NCBI RefSeq assembly: GCF_000142905.1
Contig: NW_013657647.1
Span: 308,057-372,056, forward strand
Reading direction: 5' to 3'
From: Thecamonas trahens ATCC 50062
Taxonomy: Eukaryota > Apusozoa > Apusomonadida > Apusomonadidae
DNA: 64,000 bases
Part shown: piece by piece, positions 33,301-41,036 of the stretch
Layout: each line of letters starts with the position of its first letter
Position numbering within the stretch: position 1 is the stretch's first letter
Notes under the pieces: generated by a model
The model's database searches: none
Told to the model about the DNA's origin: nothing
What the model saw: the letters and a program-made list of their open reading frames with translations, nothing else
Position numbers and translations under genes: made by a program

Positions 33301-33577
33301 GAAGATCGCCAAGGACGCCATCGGCATCGGCAAGACGTGCAAGGGCAACGCCCAGCGCGGCATTCAGGAGATGGGCTCGACCATCTGTGGCGCCGCCACC
33401 GCTCTCGACACCTTCTCTACCCAGCTCAAGATCATCTCCATCTCCAAGGCTGCCATCGCCGCCTCAAACGAGGTGGATGACGCTGCCGAGTCGCAGCTCA
33501 TTGCCGTGTGCATGGGCATCCAGCGCTCAGTCATGACCGCCATGGATGGTGTCGTCTCGGCCCGTCTTGTCAAGTAG
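27305..33577 (+). CDS. Giant vinculin-family adhesion protein
   Basis: A single open frame of 2,090 residues is extremely rich in Ala and predicted almost all-helical. Residues about 1-200 follow the vinculin/alpha-catenin head: IESLAESISQLTSYV near the start, spaced helices, then LLGACKAIATGTCYLLILVY in place of the vinculin motif with GT and LLL. The last about 160 residues follow the vinculin tail: GSEIIAVAKAI, then STQLKIISISKAA and a final helix near SQLIAVCMGIQ. Vinculins are usually about 1,000-1,100 residues. Here the middle is expanded into repeated four-helix-like modules, with recurring NPxxVxxDxAxxE-type and KLVNELKSNPDAF-type segments. A link between actin and membrane adhesion complexes is inferred. 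No proline-rich neck typical of animal vinculin is seen. Confidence 0.8.
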   Translation: MEQVIESLAESISQLTSYVLSLAEANAEPPPNLPENGSNVTKVANILVQVAHQTATAFKDYPDVQAEIDSEADKVGQFVTNLGDALNNIVVAADRAGAYKTLLGACKAIATGTCYLLILVYGARTKAILIKAQQAKSSLADYRTHVVKDAPSNELVTGVQDITNEMGYLAALVAAAAKEATDEDQKAMLAGHTQKIAGSRQNSINVANGWLQAPADEAAHAALKQDCDDLEALIDALIADLTPDSETDANAQLLAVFQGAQANQNERDRAAKANEAAARDLNATGNQGLAAGNRVSENEKPLMTAAGELGKSAAKLVNELKSNPDAFGPNAEDFKAKRDQFRDAGATAIAGEDDDANRAAIESGVGAVEAAGARLEAATAASNADPTSEAANTEVTEASKELQDALDALIRDAIKREEDAERQRREAAAAAEAAAAAARAEQEADAHAAIGPAAAAARDAANMQGANSAAADLLNAAAKLLADADQSVADAHHNPAAVPQDVATMEADTADFNDKGALAAAGATKVNPADGDALSAAVAAVAAAADAHNAAASAAAADPKSTDASNELTNATQSLTDAVDSLGAEMEKQRAAAAKRGLDAAASAAEAEASSEPEGSALKDFLDAGAALGNTAPSAIDAAQAGDASAAADAAAGVQNGVQAIVAAAKAAAADADSPEERRQVVAASATVSNAGSKLADATKAAGNTAPGTAEHTKALAAVNEAAEELAAGINELAAAGADKHYREARDALEHAAKRAQAAADDATQHHERSLLNGAATIASDSGSILDASHGESSPEAAAQLDADTKALNKEVVAFVNAGKAAASEVTDPDEAAKLKHNVKSVAKDAALVLKAQGAAVAAAATAANAPGTEGDAAALAAKNEVNQKMKDLAQAIEDMAADAEAKRQAEAIRRATKARTQGHGEELLGLREAIQAAGAAGDSANAADSSSKMREAIEELADISPDYQRKAALRDAAAKLGEAGASGDAAAMATAANTALATAATDAAAADLGDEAAKAGNAADAAGASTPIGKLLDAAKNVAKSGANLASDAKSHPENVPADVAALENANGVLDAAAEVARDALAAGEVDAAVVAEDLAAVHAASDALAAAATALANGATDDPALNEDVLRKGIALQEAVDKLVDDVRPKKSALEELNDNADNLLAALDKLEGCVDRKDGAGADPATSAVVEAAKALGVNLDDLGLTDAAAAVNDGSAAVLASSLPWQADVNDAAKTDAVKAAIDQLRKAANDGRRAGMGEAAGRDLDSTGAHADELAADAAGALPAEESRLLDAIKATAASAKTLVNDVSANPGSVDADAADLDSKVDTLGGAVDDVLAILDNQGDKSRLQQSMPVVRSAAAGLNEAAKASAANPDDAEAAKQTAAMAKALNDALENMIRDARDRALHAADAANAQAQDTLGALGPAADTLKDGATPEQIALLDATAAAADQAAGLVADHAAGGAGLDGAVAELEAAAGPAAGAADSAAATEVPRVVGGAKDAATSLATTAAAAEAAPTSVAAAAAAAGAAGETADALRDVLGEVVRQQRAAAEAALRDEAAASGAAASSVSEADAPLMEANSEVATKAADLLAEITSNPSGVEEAAKAVSKALAASNAANNEPNDAVDDAASELLTAAKKVAMSPNNVEAAAGVVKSGKALAEALAASRESKLAAAAAASAAALEDIKKRLDDAAAAIGTEPAGAVAAAGGAALGGAGGDGAVAAAAAALGADLRASGDNPALVNLLGELDSAAGALDSASNNAEREEAGSRLAAAMEGLAGWNTQRESDAARDALNAALFDLAGFDIDGLGDLLGLAGDLGRALGDLVGNLPGMNLADAQAGADGIDGLAGDLKAESRVVQLEKIKDKDLKNIVADAVRAMVKAASAESSAAREQDVPQSAAAGHKMAKAMAKFAEDLKAWREANAGGGEADAAGAIQDMAANLKSHAQEFTGEQASDPAVLAGLELADLMAKLAKAAKEGKGSEIIAVAKAICVLAKKIAKDAIGIGKTCKGNAQRGIQEMGSTICGAATALDTFSTQLKIISISKAAIAASNEVDDAAESQLIAVCMGIQRSVMTAMDGVVSARLVK

Positions 33578-33645
33578 ACGAGAAGCCAGGCACGATGCTG
33601 TTGTGTGAGATTAACACAAGTTTACAAACTCGTCGGCCACTGCGG

Positions 33646-36600
33646 TCACGAAGACGCCGATGATGACGAGGACGATGACGAGGACGATGACGATGGCGAT
33701 GACGACGAGGAGGAGGCGTCTGCGTATCGGTCGTGAGCGGTAAAGGTGACGCTGGTGTTGGCGCTGGTGTTGAGATAGTGGTCGGCGTAGTCGGCGGGCG
33801 GAGCGGCAAACATGGCCGATTGGGTCTTGGTACGCGAGAGGCCTGAGACGGAGAGGGTGAGGCTGCGGGTGAGGCCGGCGTCAAGGGCGCCGAGGCGTTC
33901 AGCAGCCTTGCGGGCGCGCCAGGCCCAGGCAATGCCAGCGATGCCCATGACTAGGCCTGCAATGACGCCGAGGGCGACGACGATGGAGCCGTTGCGGCGG
34001 GAACCGTGCTCGATGAGCATGATGACGCCGGCCGAGGCTGCAAAGATGGCAAAGTGGAGGCCGAGCTCGAGCAGGTTCCACACCTTTGCGCGGTACGGAT
34101 GGCAGAAAGTGGCGCCGGTGAGCGAGATGGCGTAGACGATGAGAACGACGATGACCTGTGAGTAGGCAGATCGCGAGGCAAACATGACGGCAACAACGAC
34201 ACAGGCCTTGCGGATGAGAACAAGGAACTCCCAGCCACGGGCGCCGAGACGGTAGGGCCTGACGAGCGAGGACCAGATCGAGCCGGCGACGCCGACGCCG
34301 GAGCGGGTGAGATGGCGGACGCGCGAGGAGGCGTAGAGCGGAAAGATGATGCCGTAGGTGAGGGCGACGATGGAGCCAACAACAGCGAGGGTCATCCATG
34401 CGTTGCCTTCGCTCCGGGACCAGCACTCGGTCCTAGGATCGGCGTCCATGATGGGCTTGGTCGACCCGTCGCCAGCCTTCATCCACGAGCAGTCAAAGGC
34501 CTCGAGCGATCGCGAGACAACCGGGATGTACAGGAGCGACCAGGCCTTGATGGCAAGGCGACCGATGGACTTGGCCTTGCACATGACCTTGAGGAGGAGT
34601 AGCCAGGCGAGGAGGACGATCGGAATGGCGAGGCAGAGGAGCCACTTGGTCTCGTAGGTGATGTCGGTGGCGCATTCGGGCGGCGTGGCGTCGACGTCAA
34701 AGTTGGCCGTCGCGGCAAAGGTGAGCATCTGGCGGGTTCCGCGCGAGAACTGGACGCCCTGCATGCGGCGAAAGAGACCGATGATCTGCAAGAATGACCA
34801 GAGCATGACCAAGCCCGTCCGCGGATCAGGCACAAATGCGCGGCGACGGGTGCGGCCGCTGGCGACGTCGCCGTCGATCGACTCGCTGCCCGAAGCCTGG
34901 TCATCGGACGCATGCTCCGAGCCGTGGCGGATGCGGGTCTTTTCGGAGTGCTCGATGTGGACCGAGATGGCGAGGACGATGTGTGCGATGAGGAAGATGG
35001 AGATGAGGACGATGAAGACGACAAAGACCGAGGCGATGGCGCCGGCTGAGGGGCAGGCCTTGCAGATGGAGTCGCTTGGGTAAAATGACGGGGCGCAGTC
35101 TCCGCATCCGTCGCCTTGGTAGCCCTGAGCACACGTCGAGTTGCCCGGGCAGATGTCAGGGGTCCGGCAGGCGATAAAGGCATTGGCGGTGGCAGGATCG
35201 GGCGCAAAACCCGGCAGCGAGACGCACGACGTGGCGCCGACGGCGTTGGTTGTCCCGCCGAACGGGCAGTTCAAGCAGGTGGGATCATCGATGATGCCAT
35301 AGGTTCCGATGGTGCACGGCGAGCACTCGAGAGAGCCTGTTGCAGTGGTGCCGGTGGAGCCTGCGGGGCAGGTGATGCAGCGTCCGTCGGCGCCCGGCAG
35401 AGACATCCATCCACTGCCGCACACTGAGTGGATGACGAGGGTGTAAGCGTGAAAGTCCGAGTTGAACTCGACAGTGAACGGGAGGATGACGGCTGATGAC
35501 GAGCCTGGCGAGTCGGATGGTGCGTAGAGGGCCTCGGCCTCGGGCTGGAAGTTGGGGACGGTGTGGGCACCGATGGCGACGAGGGCGACGGGCGAGGCGC
35601 GAAGGGCTTCGGTGTCGATGAAGGCGCCAAAGCTATCGGTAGGTCTCGCGCGGAAGACAGCGTCAGAGATGGAGATATCGCTGGATTTGCAGGCAGCCGA
35701 GGAGGTGTCGATGGGGCAGAAGGTGTGGTCGAGGGTGTACGACGGATCGTTGTCGTAGAGAGCGAGGGTGACGAGAGCAGCGGCGGCGTAGTCGATCGAG
35801 GCGGCAAGGAGAGTGACCTGGCCGGGCAACGACCGGGATGTCATCCAGTTTGGCACTGGGCTTGGGAGCTTGGTGGTGGGGTAGAAGCCAATGATGTGCC
35901 ACTCGGTCTGCCCGTTGAGGTTGCGGGTGAGGATGAGGTCGATGACGCCGGCGTGGTCGGGATTGGCCGAGACACCTACGACGGTGGCATCGGCGGCCGG
36001 GTAGTGGAACAGGTCTGTGACGAGGTAGTTTGCGTCGGACGAGCCATCGAGAGCAAAGGTGATGACGCGCGGAGCAGGCATCGATTGCGAGATGACGACG
36101 ATACGATCGGCGGTGGCGTTGCCGACAAAGTGGATGGGCGCGCCGTCCTGCGGCCACCACAGGTTCCTGGTGCTACAGGCGGCGAGCGAGCGCGGGCACG
36201 AGACAAGAGTGAGGCCAGCAGCAGCATTGGGGTAGACGACGACGATGCGATCGCCGATGGGTGTGATGACCGGCTTGGCAGCAGGATCGGCGTGAAGCGC
36301 GTCGGGAACAACGACGGTGGCAGGCTTGGTGGCGGAGAGATCGATAAAGTTGGAGCAGACAATGCTCAGGCTAGATGGGCCAAACATGCGTGGAATAGCG
36401 AGCATGCACAGATCGACATTGTCGTTGAGCGATGTTTCAGAGCGGGCATCGGCCCAGATGGCTAGGCCCTCGTCTTGGCTTGGAACGAGGTCGGCGACGG
36501 GATTACAGACCCACACGGTCTCGAGGCTATCCGAGGGCACGCCTGGGTTGGCGCAAGTGCGATCATCGGGGCTGCTTGTGGTCTTGAGGACGCACACTTG

Positions 36601-36858
36601 ATAGGTGCCGGATGCAGCGACGGCGAGGACCTGGCTCGAGTTGCGGGCGAGGGCGATGGCGGAGGGAACATTGCCGCCGGGGAGCGGGTCGGCGCCGTCG
36701 TGGTTGATGAGCGCCTTGAGTGAGACACGGGTCGTCGTCTTGACTGGAGCAGAGGCCGGCGGCACAAAGTCCTGCAGCCAGCAAGCCTGCTGAGCCGTGG
36801 AGGAGGCGATGATGGTGGCGAGCGCGATGGCGACGGCCAGGGGGAGGAGCAGGTGCAT
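33646..36858 (-). CDS. Cysteine-rich (GCC2/GCC3-type) multi-pass membrane protein
   Basis: This 1,070-residue protein has a clear signal peptide (MHLLLPLAVAIALATIIASS) and a large extracellular region of about 500 residues with few repeats. A Cys-rich stalk follows (CITCPAGSTGTTA, CSPCTIGTYG, CLNCPFGG, CPGNSTCAQGYQGDGCGDC) of the GCC2/GCC3 or ephrin-receptor-like type. Next come about seven to eight hydrophobic helices and a cytosolic tail ending in a poly-Ser run. Proteins with this layout occur widely in amoebae, oomycetes and other protists and are thought to be surface receptors or channels. No kinase domain is present. The gene is convergent with the vinculin-like gene, 68 bp away. Confidence 0.75.
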   Translation of the reverse strand: MHLLLPLAVAIALATIIASSTAQQACWLQDFVPPASAPVKTTTRVSLKALINHDGADPLPGGNVPSAIALARNSSQVLAVAASGTYQVCVLKTTSSPDDRTCANPGVPSDSLETVWVCNPVADLVPSQDEGLAIWADARSETSLNDNVDLCMLAIPRMFGPSSLSIVCSNFIDLSATKPATVVVPDALHADPAAKPVITPIGDRIVVVYPNAAAGLTLVSCPRSLAACSTRNLWWPQDGAPIHFVGNATADRIVVISQSMPAPRVITFALDGSSDANYLVTDLFHYPAADATVVGVSANPDHAGVIDLILTRNLNGQTEWHIIGFYPTTKLPSPVPNWMTSRSLPGQVTLLAASIDYAAAALVTLALYDNDPSYTLDHTFCPIDTSSAACKSSDISISDAVFRARPTDSFGAFIDTEALRASPVALVAIGAHTVPNFQPEAEALYAPSDSPGSSSAVILPFTVEFNSDFHAYTLVIHSVCGSGWMSLPGADGRCITCPAGSTGTTATGSLECSPCTIGTYGIIDDPTCLNCPFGGTTNAVGATSCVSLPGFAPDPATANAFIACRTPDICPGNSTCAQGYQGDGCGDCAPSFYPSDSICKACPSAGAIASVFVVFIVLISIFLIAHIVLAISVHIEHSEKTRIRHGSEHASDDQASGSESIDGDVASGRTRRRAFVPDPRTGLVMLWSFLQIIGLFRRMQGVQFSRGTRQMLTFAATANFDVDATPPECATDITYETKWLLCLAIPIVLLAWLLLLKVMCKAKSIGRLAIKAWSLLYIPVVSRSLEAFDCSWMKAGDGSTKPIMDADPRTECWSRSEGNAWMTLAVVGSIVALTYGIIFPLYASSRVRHLTRSGVGVAGSIWSSLVRPYRLGARGWEFLVLIRKACVVVAVMFASRSAYSQVIVVLIVYAISLTGATFCHPYRAKVWNLLELGLHFAIFAASAGVIMLIEHGSRRNGSIVVALGVIAGLVMGIAGIAWAWRARKAAERLGALDAGLTRSLTLSVSGLSRTKTQSAMFAAPPADYADHYLNTSANTSVTFTAHDRYADASSSSSSPSSSSSSSSSSSSASS

Positions 36859-37272
36859 GTTCTGCGGTTGCGTTTGACCGATACCGAACCTTTAATCAGA
36901 TGCGGGAAAAATATGAGTGAGGTGATTGCGAATACGATCACGGGCGGAGGAGCGAGCGCTGGGGATAGGGGTGAGATGATGTGTGTTGTAAGTGTGTAGG
37001 TGAGTGAGTGAGTGAGTGTTGCGAGAGAGAGAGAGAGAGAGAGAGGAAGTGTGTGTGTGTGTGGTGCGGGTGGTGGGTGTGGGGGGTGGGTTGGCCGGTG
37101 TTGAAAATTTTTATTGATGTGTGCGGGTGGGGGGTGGCGGTTGGCGGTTGGACGAGTCGGGCGGAACGAGTTGGTAGGTGGCGAGGTGGAGGCCGAGGTG
37201 GGGGCCGAGGTGGGGGCGGGGCAGTTGGACGGTAGAGGTAACAGCTGACAACGTGAGCTTGGGCGGACGGGC
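36859..37272. other. Divergent intergenic region with GA and GT microsatellites
   Basis: About 410 bp separate divergent genes. It contains (GTGA)n near 37000-37018, (GA)n at 37023-37044, (GT)n at 37049-37061 and a GGCCGAGGTGGGG repeat near 37190-37215. Promoters for both genes should lie here, but no specific element is recognised. Confidence 0.6.
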
Positions 37273-38172
37273 ATGGGCTGCGGGCCGTCATCCGAGGGCC
37301 GTGTGGACGACGTTCAGCGAGAGAGCAAGCGCGGCGGAGGTCGGCAAGGAGGCGATGATGATGCTAGTCGGAGGGCAGCTAGCAGCGACGATGGCGGCAG
37401 TGATGCGGCGAGAGCCGAGGCAGAGGCGCGGCAGGCGGCGATGGATGCGGCGGCGCTGCGGGCACAAGTCCGGCGAGAGCGAGCGGATCAAGAGGCAGCG
37501 GAGAAGCGGGTAGCGGAGGAGGCAGAGGCAGCGTCGCAAGCGAGGCACAGGCGCAGGAAGGACGGCGGCAAGGACGACGAGCCGCTGTCGGACAACGTGC
37601 TGATCCGGAGGCGGCAGGTGGCGGCACGAGCGGCGGAGCGGCGGAAGCAAGCTGAAGAGGCCGAGCTGAAGGCCAAGTGCACGTTCAAGCCAAAGATCAA
37701 CGCGACTTCGGCAGTGGTGGCGGCGGCAGCCAAGGACGGCGGCAGCGGCGGGAGTGGCGGGCAGTCGAAGGGATCGGTGTATGCGGCGCTGACGCCGGCG
37801 CCGGTCCCGGTGCGGTCGAAGAACCTGCAGCGGATGGCGGCCGACTACGCGACAGGCTCGCCGTTTGCCTTTACCGACTACGTCGAGGCGCGCGGCGCAT
37901 ATGCTACGGCCTTGATCGAGGCCGAGACCGCGACGGAGCAGGCCGAGGAGGTGCCGGCAGACCACTTTGTGGTTCCATCGCCGCGGACGACGCTCCCGCA
38001 TCGCAAGCAGCAGCTTGACCGTGCCAAGAAGGCGGTGATGCTTGACTTTAAGGCGTGGTACGGCAGGCAAGAAGCAGCCGGTAAGCCTGTGGAGCCGTTT
38101 CCGGACAAGGCCTCGGCTTTTCGCATCATTGATCGGCTCGCGGCGTCGCGGCAGCGGGCGCGGCTGTATTGA
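37273..38172 (+). CDS. N-myristoylated coiled-coil protein with FKPKIN motif
   Basis: The 299-residue protein starts MGCGPSSEGR, a good N-myristoylation context with Cys at position 3 for palmitoylation, so membrane anchoring is likely. A charged Ala/Arg/Glu-rich coiled coil runs from about residue 45 to 140, followed by the short motif KCTFKPKIN. That motif recurs in many ciliary and cytoskeletal proteins of protists. The C-terminal half contains two ordered segments (PFAFTDYVEARGAYATAL and MLDFKAWYGRQ). I do not recognise a named family. A flagellar or cortical membrane role is only a guess based on the motif and the acylation signal. Confidence 0.7.
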   Translation: MGCGPSSEGRVDDVQRESKRGGGRQGGDDDASRRAASSDDGGSDAARAEAEARQAAMDAAALRAQVRRERADQEAAEKRVAEEAEAASQARHRRRKDGGKDDEPLSDNVLIRRRQVAARAAERRKQAEEAELKAKCTFKPKINATSAVVAAAAKDGGSGGSGGQSKGSVYAALTPAPVPVRSKNLQRMAADYATGSPFAFTDYVEARGAYATALIEAETATEQAEEVPADHFVVPSPRTTLPHRKQQLDRAKKAVMLDFKAWYGRQEAAGKPVEPFPDKASAFRIIDRLAASRQRARLY

Positions 38173-38802
38173 GTGGCAGGGGGGTGGAGGGAGGAGGAAT
38201 GGGGGGGCCTGATCCGGAACCACTCGAGTGACCACCGCATCACCATCATGACGGACCGCGGTTCCAAGCCGTCCAAGGAGCTCAGACCATTGACCGATGG
38301 GTAAAGAACCAGATCCGAGCCATTGGCCATGTGTCCCTCGTGATGAGGGGTGTGATGGGATGGGGATGAGTCGGGATGGGGATGAGTCGGTATGGGTCAT
38401 GATGAGTCGGTATGGGTCATGATGAGTCGGTATGGGTGATGACGGGGTGTGATGAGGTGTGATGGGTCACGATGGGTGATGACGGGGTGTGATGAGGTGT
38501 GATGGGTCACGATGGGTGATGACGGGGTGTGATGAGGTGTGATGGGTCACGATGGGTGATGACGGGGTGTGATGAGGTGTGATGGGTCACGATGGGTGAT
38601 GACGGGGTGTGATGAGGTGTGATGGGTCACGATGGGTGATGACGGGGTGTGATGAGGTGTGATGGGTCAGTATGAGCCAGTATGTGTCGGGATGGGGACT
38701 GGGCGGGAGGACCAGCAGGGTCACATAGTGTTACCACTGTCTCCACTCCGCCTCTGCCTCTGCCTACGGACACCACTTGACTAACCACTTAAGCGAGTGA
38801 CT
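38173..38802. repeat. 40-bp tandem repeat array and flanking noncoding DNA
   Basis: From about 38431 to 38670 there are six near-perfect head-to-tail copies of a 40-bp unit made of GATGGGTCAC, GATGGGTGAT, GACGGGGTGT and GATGAGGTGT. Degenerate GATGAGTCGGTATGGGTCAT units flank it on the left (38360-38430). The copies are almost identical, suggesting recent expansion. The rest of the gap shows no gene. Confidence 0.9.
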
Positions 38803-40066
38803 ATGGTCTCCCTCAAGGTTATTGGCATTGCCCTTGGTGTTCTCACTGTTCTTGCTGGCATGCTTATTGAGACGCAGGAGGTACGTGAGGGGAGAGGGAG
38901 GGGTGACGGGGGGGGAGTGGGGGGGGGGGGGACGAGGAGGGGGGGGGGGGCGACGAGGAGTGTGTGCGGGGAATTAGAGGGAGGGACTCATGGTGGGCGG
39001 AATGATGGTCATGTGACTGGTGGTGGCGGTGGTGATGGTGATGGTGGTGGTGGTGGTGGTGGTGGTGATGGGGATGATGCTGCTGCTGCGATGGTGCTGA
39101 TGCTGTGATGGTGTGCTGTTGCTGTGATGGTGTGCTGATGCTGTGATGGTGATGCTGTTGCTGTGATGGTGATGCTGGTGGTGGTCTGGTGATACTGCTG
39201 CTGCTGCTGCTGCTGCTTCCTCTATCTCTGCTGCTGCTGCTGCTGCTGCTACCTCACTGCTGCTGCTACTGCGATGATGCTGCTTCTCTGGTGATGATGG
39301 CTGACGTTCCTGGTCATCACAGCTCGACGGCTGCATGTTTGATCCGGACCACCTTCACGAGATCGTTCAGTCGGTCATCTCTGACTATCCGGACCCGGAG
39401 GATGTGCGCGGGCGGATTGATGCTGTTGTGGAGCGCGTGGACAAGGCGTACCCGGGGTACCTGCAGGGCAAGGACCGCGAGGAGTGGCTGCTCAACTTTG
39501 CCGGCAACGCTGTGGGCCAGATGTGGCCGCTGCGGATCACGCTCTCGTCGTACCTCATCATCTTTGGCACGCCGCACGGGCCCAAGGAGAACCCGGGCAT
39601 TCCCGGCATGTCGACCAACGCGGCGTTCACCGGACGCTACCCGCTGGCCACCGACTTTTTCATGCCGCTCACCGGGATCCAGCTCGGCTACGCGCCTGGC
39701 GACATGCGCGTCACCGTCCACAAGCCCGGTGACATGCACATTCTCAAGCCCGGCGACGCCGAGGTCTACGAGTTCCCGGGCTACATTGCCGGCGAGTCGA
39801 CCGGCGGCGGCTTTGCCCTCGAGTACGCCTGCGGTGGCTCAGCACTCCGCGCCGGCGAGACCGCGCCGTCGGGCAAGTCGGCTGGCGTCCGCGGCGCGTG
39901 GAAGGGCACCAAGGCCACTCTCTGGTCTCTCTTTGCCATCCCCTCGATGCTGCCGTTTGGCCTCGTCCAGATCGCCACCTCGACCCACGACTACTACACC
40001 GCGTGGCGGACTGTTTACGTGTCGGCGTGGTACATTGTGGAGAACCTGCTCCGCGGGCAGATCTAA
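38803..40066 (+). CDS. ERG2 / sigma-1-receptor family sterol isomerase
   Basis: Two exons, 38803-38880 and 39323-40066, join in phase 0 (GTACGT donor, CACAG acceptor), giving 273 residues. Exon 1 is the membrane anchor (VIGIALGVLTVLAGMLI). Exon 2 begins LDGCMFDPDHLHEI, the family hallmark. It continues with TLSSYLIIFGTPHGPKEN, the cupin-like core (HKPGDMHILKPGDAEVYEFPG) and two C-terminal amphipathic helices (IPSMLPFGLVQIA and YVSAWYIVENLL). Fungal ERG2 is a C-8 sterol isomerase of the endoplasmic reticulum and animal sigma-1 receptor is a chaperone from the same family. An isomerase is more likely in a protist, but this is inference. The gene ends 16 bp from a convergent gene. Confidence 0.92.
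38881..39322 (+). other. Intron of the ERG2-like gene, microsatellite-filled
   Basis: The 442-bp intron consists largely of G-runs, (GGTGGT/GGTGAT)n (39015-39075), CTGTGATGGTGATG units (39095-39180) and (CTG)n (39195-39265). The pyrimidine content before the CACAG acceptor is modest. Confidence 0.85.
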
Positions 40067-40082
40067 CCAGCTAAACTATGCC

Positions 40083-40882
40083 TCACACCTTTGGCCAGAG
40101 CGCGATCGAGAGCGCGCCGGCGCCGTAGGTGTACGACGGGCCGGAGACAACCTGCATGTTGGTCGTAACCACCCCAGTGTCGTCTGCGTACGTGCCTGTC
40201 ACCACGTTGATGGCGCCGGCGCCGGCGTACATGACCGCGTTGAACGGGACCTGTGCATCGATGCCATCCGCGCCCGGAATGGTGGTAAAGACCACGCCAA
40301 AGGCCGAGCCATCAGCCAACGTCGCGTTCACCACGCCCTCGAATGGCGCTGTCGTCGGCCCACTCTCCTCGTCGTGCTTGAGCGACGAGACGACGTTGAA
40401 CGAGAACGTCCCCTGTCCCGTCGTGCCCGCCCGGTCTTGGAACGTGAGAGTTCCTGGAATGTCCACACATGTCTTTGATGACGACGATGAGCACGGGCCC
40501 GAGAAGGTGGCAAGGATCTGTTGTCGTCGCCCAGCCGCGCCCAGCCAGCCACCGACCCCGCCCAGTCCCCCAGCCCGCAGCCGCATCAGCCCCGCAGTCA
40601 GCCAGCCCGTAGCCGCATCAGCCCCCCTCCCTCCCGCATGCCCAGCATGAGTCTCATCGCCTCACCTTCCTCCGTACACCCTCTATCGCACCCGACCCCC
40701 CCCCCCCCCCTCCCCCCCCCTCCCGCATGCCCTCCATCACCACCGCAAGACGACCAAGCCAGAGCCCATGGACAACATACAAAGAGCGGAACAGGTGGTG
40801 GCGGATCTGCAGCCGATGCGGCAAGAGGCATGGCGGTGAGGCAAACCGCAGCAAGAAGAACAAGGACGGTGAGTGGAGACAT
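40083..40882 (-). CDS. Small secreted beta-rich protein, unrecognised
   Basis: Two exons join in phase 0: 40882-40781 and 40517-40083 (GTATGT donor, ACAACAG acceptor), giving 178 residues. Exon 1 is almost exactly the signal peptide (MSPLTVLVLLAAVCLTAMPL, cleavage after about ASA) plus a short Pro-rich piece. The mature part has two cysteines near its start (GPCSSSSSKTC), then alternating hydrophobic segments typical of a beta-sandwich (GTLTFQDRAG, GTFSFNVVSSL, GVVNATLADGSAFGVVFTTI), with an N-glycosylation site. I do not recognise the family; allene-oxide-cyclase-like or lipocalin-like barrels would be worth testing. Confidence 0.7.
40518..40780 (-). other. Intron of the small secreted protein gene
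   Basis: The 263-bp intron contains direct repeats of CAGCCCCGCAGTCAGCC / CAGCCCGTAGCCGCATCAGCC type on the + strand (40560-40625) and a long C-run (40695-40725). The donor GTATGT and acceptor ACAG are read on the - strand. Confidence 0.75.
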
Positions 40883-41036
40883 GATGACGAAAGGAATGGC
40901 GAGAAAGAGTCAGGTGTCCGTCCGCGACATACCGCTCTGCCCGGCTTTCGCTCTCTCGTTCGCCGTTCTCCTCGGCACCACCCTCACTACCTGGATGAGA
41001 CACAGTGTTGTTTTGTACGGCTACACTCGCTCTCGT

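Noticed and set aside
30706-33363. Open frame of 885 codons on the - strand opposite the vinculin-like gene
   Set aside because: It is antisense to strongly G/C-biased Ala codons and reads as Ala/Ser/Arg only. The + frame has vinculin-like ends.
27305-33577. Talin rod with I/LWEQ domain as the identity of the giant Ala-rich protein
   Set aside because: First considered because of the Ala-rich bundles. The N-terminal head and the STQLKI tail match vinculin better, and no FERM or LWEQ motif is seen.
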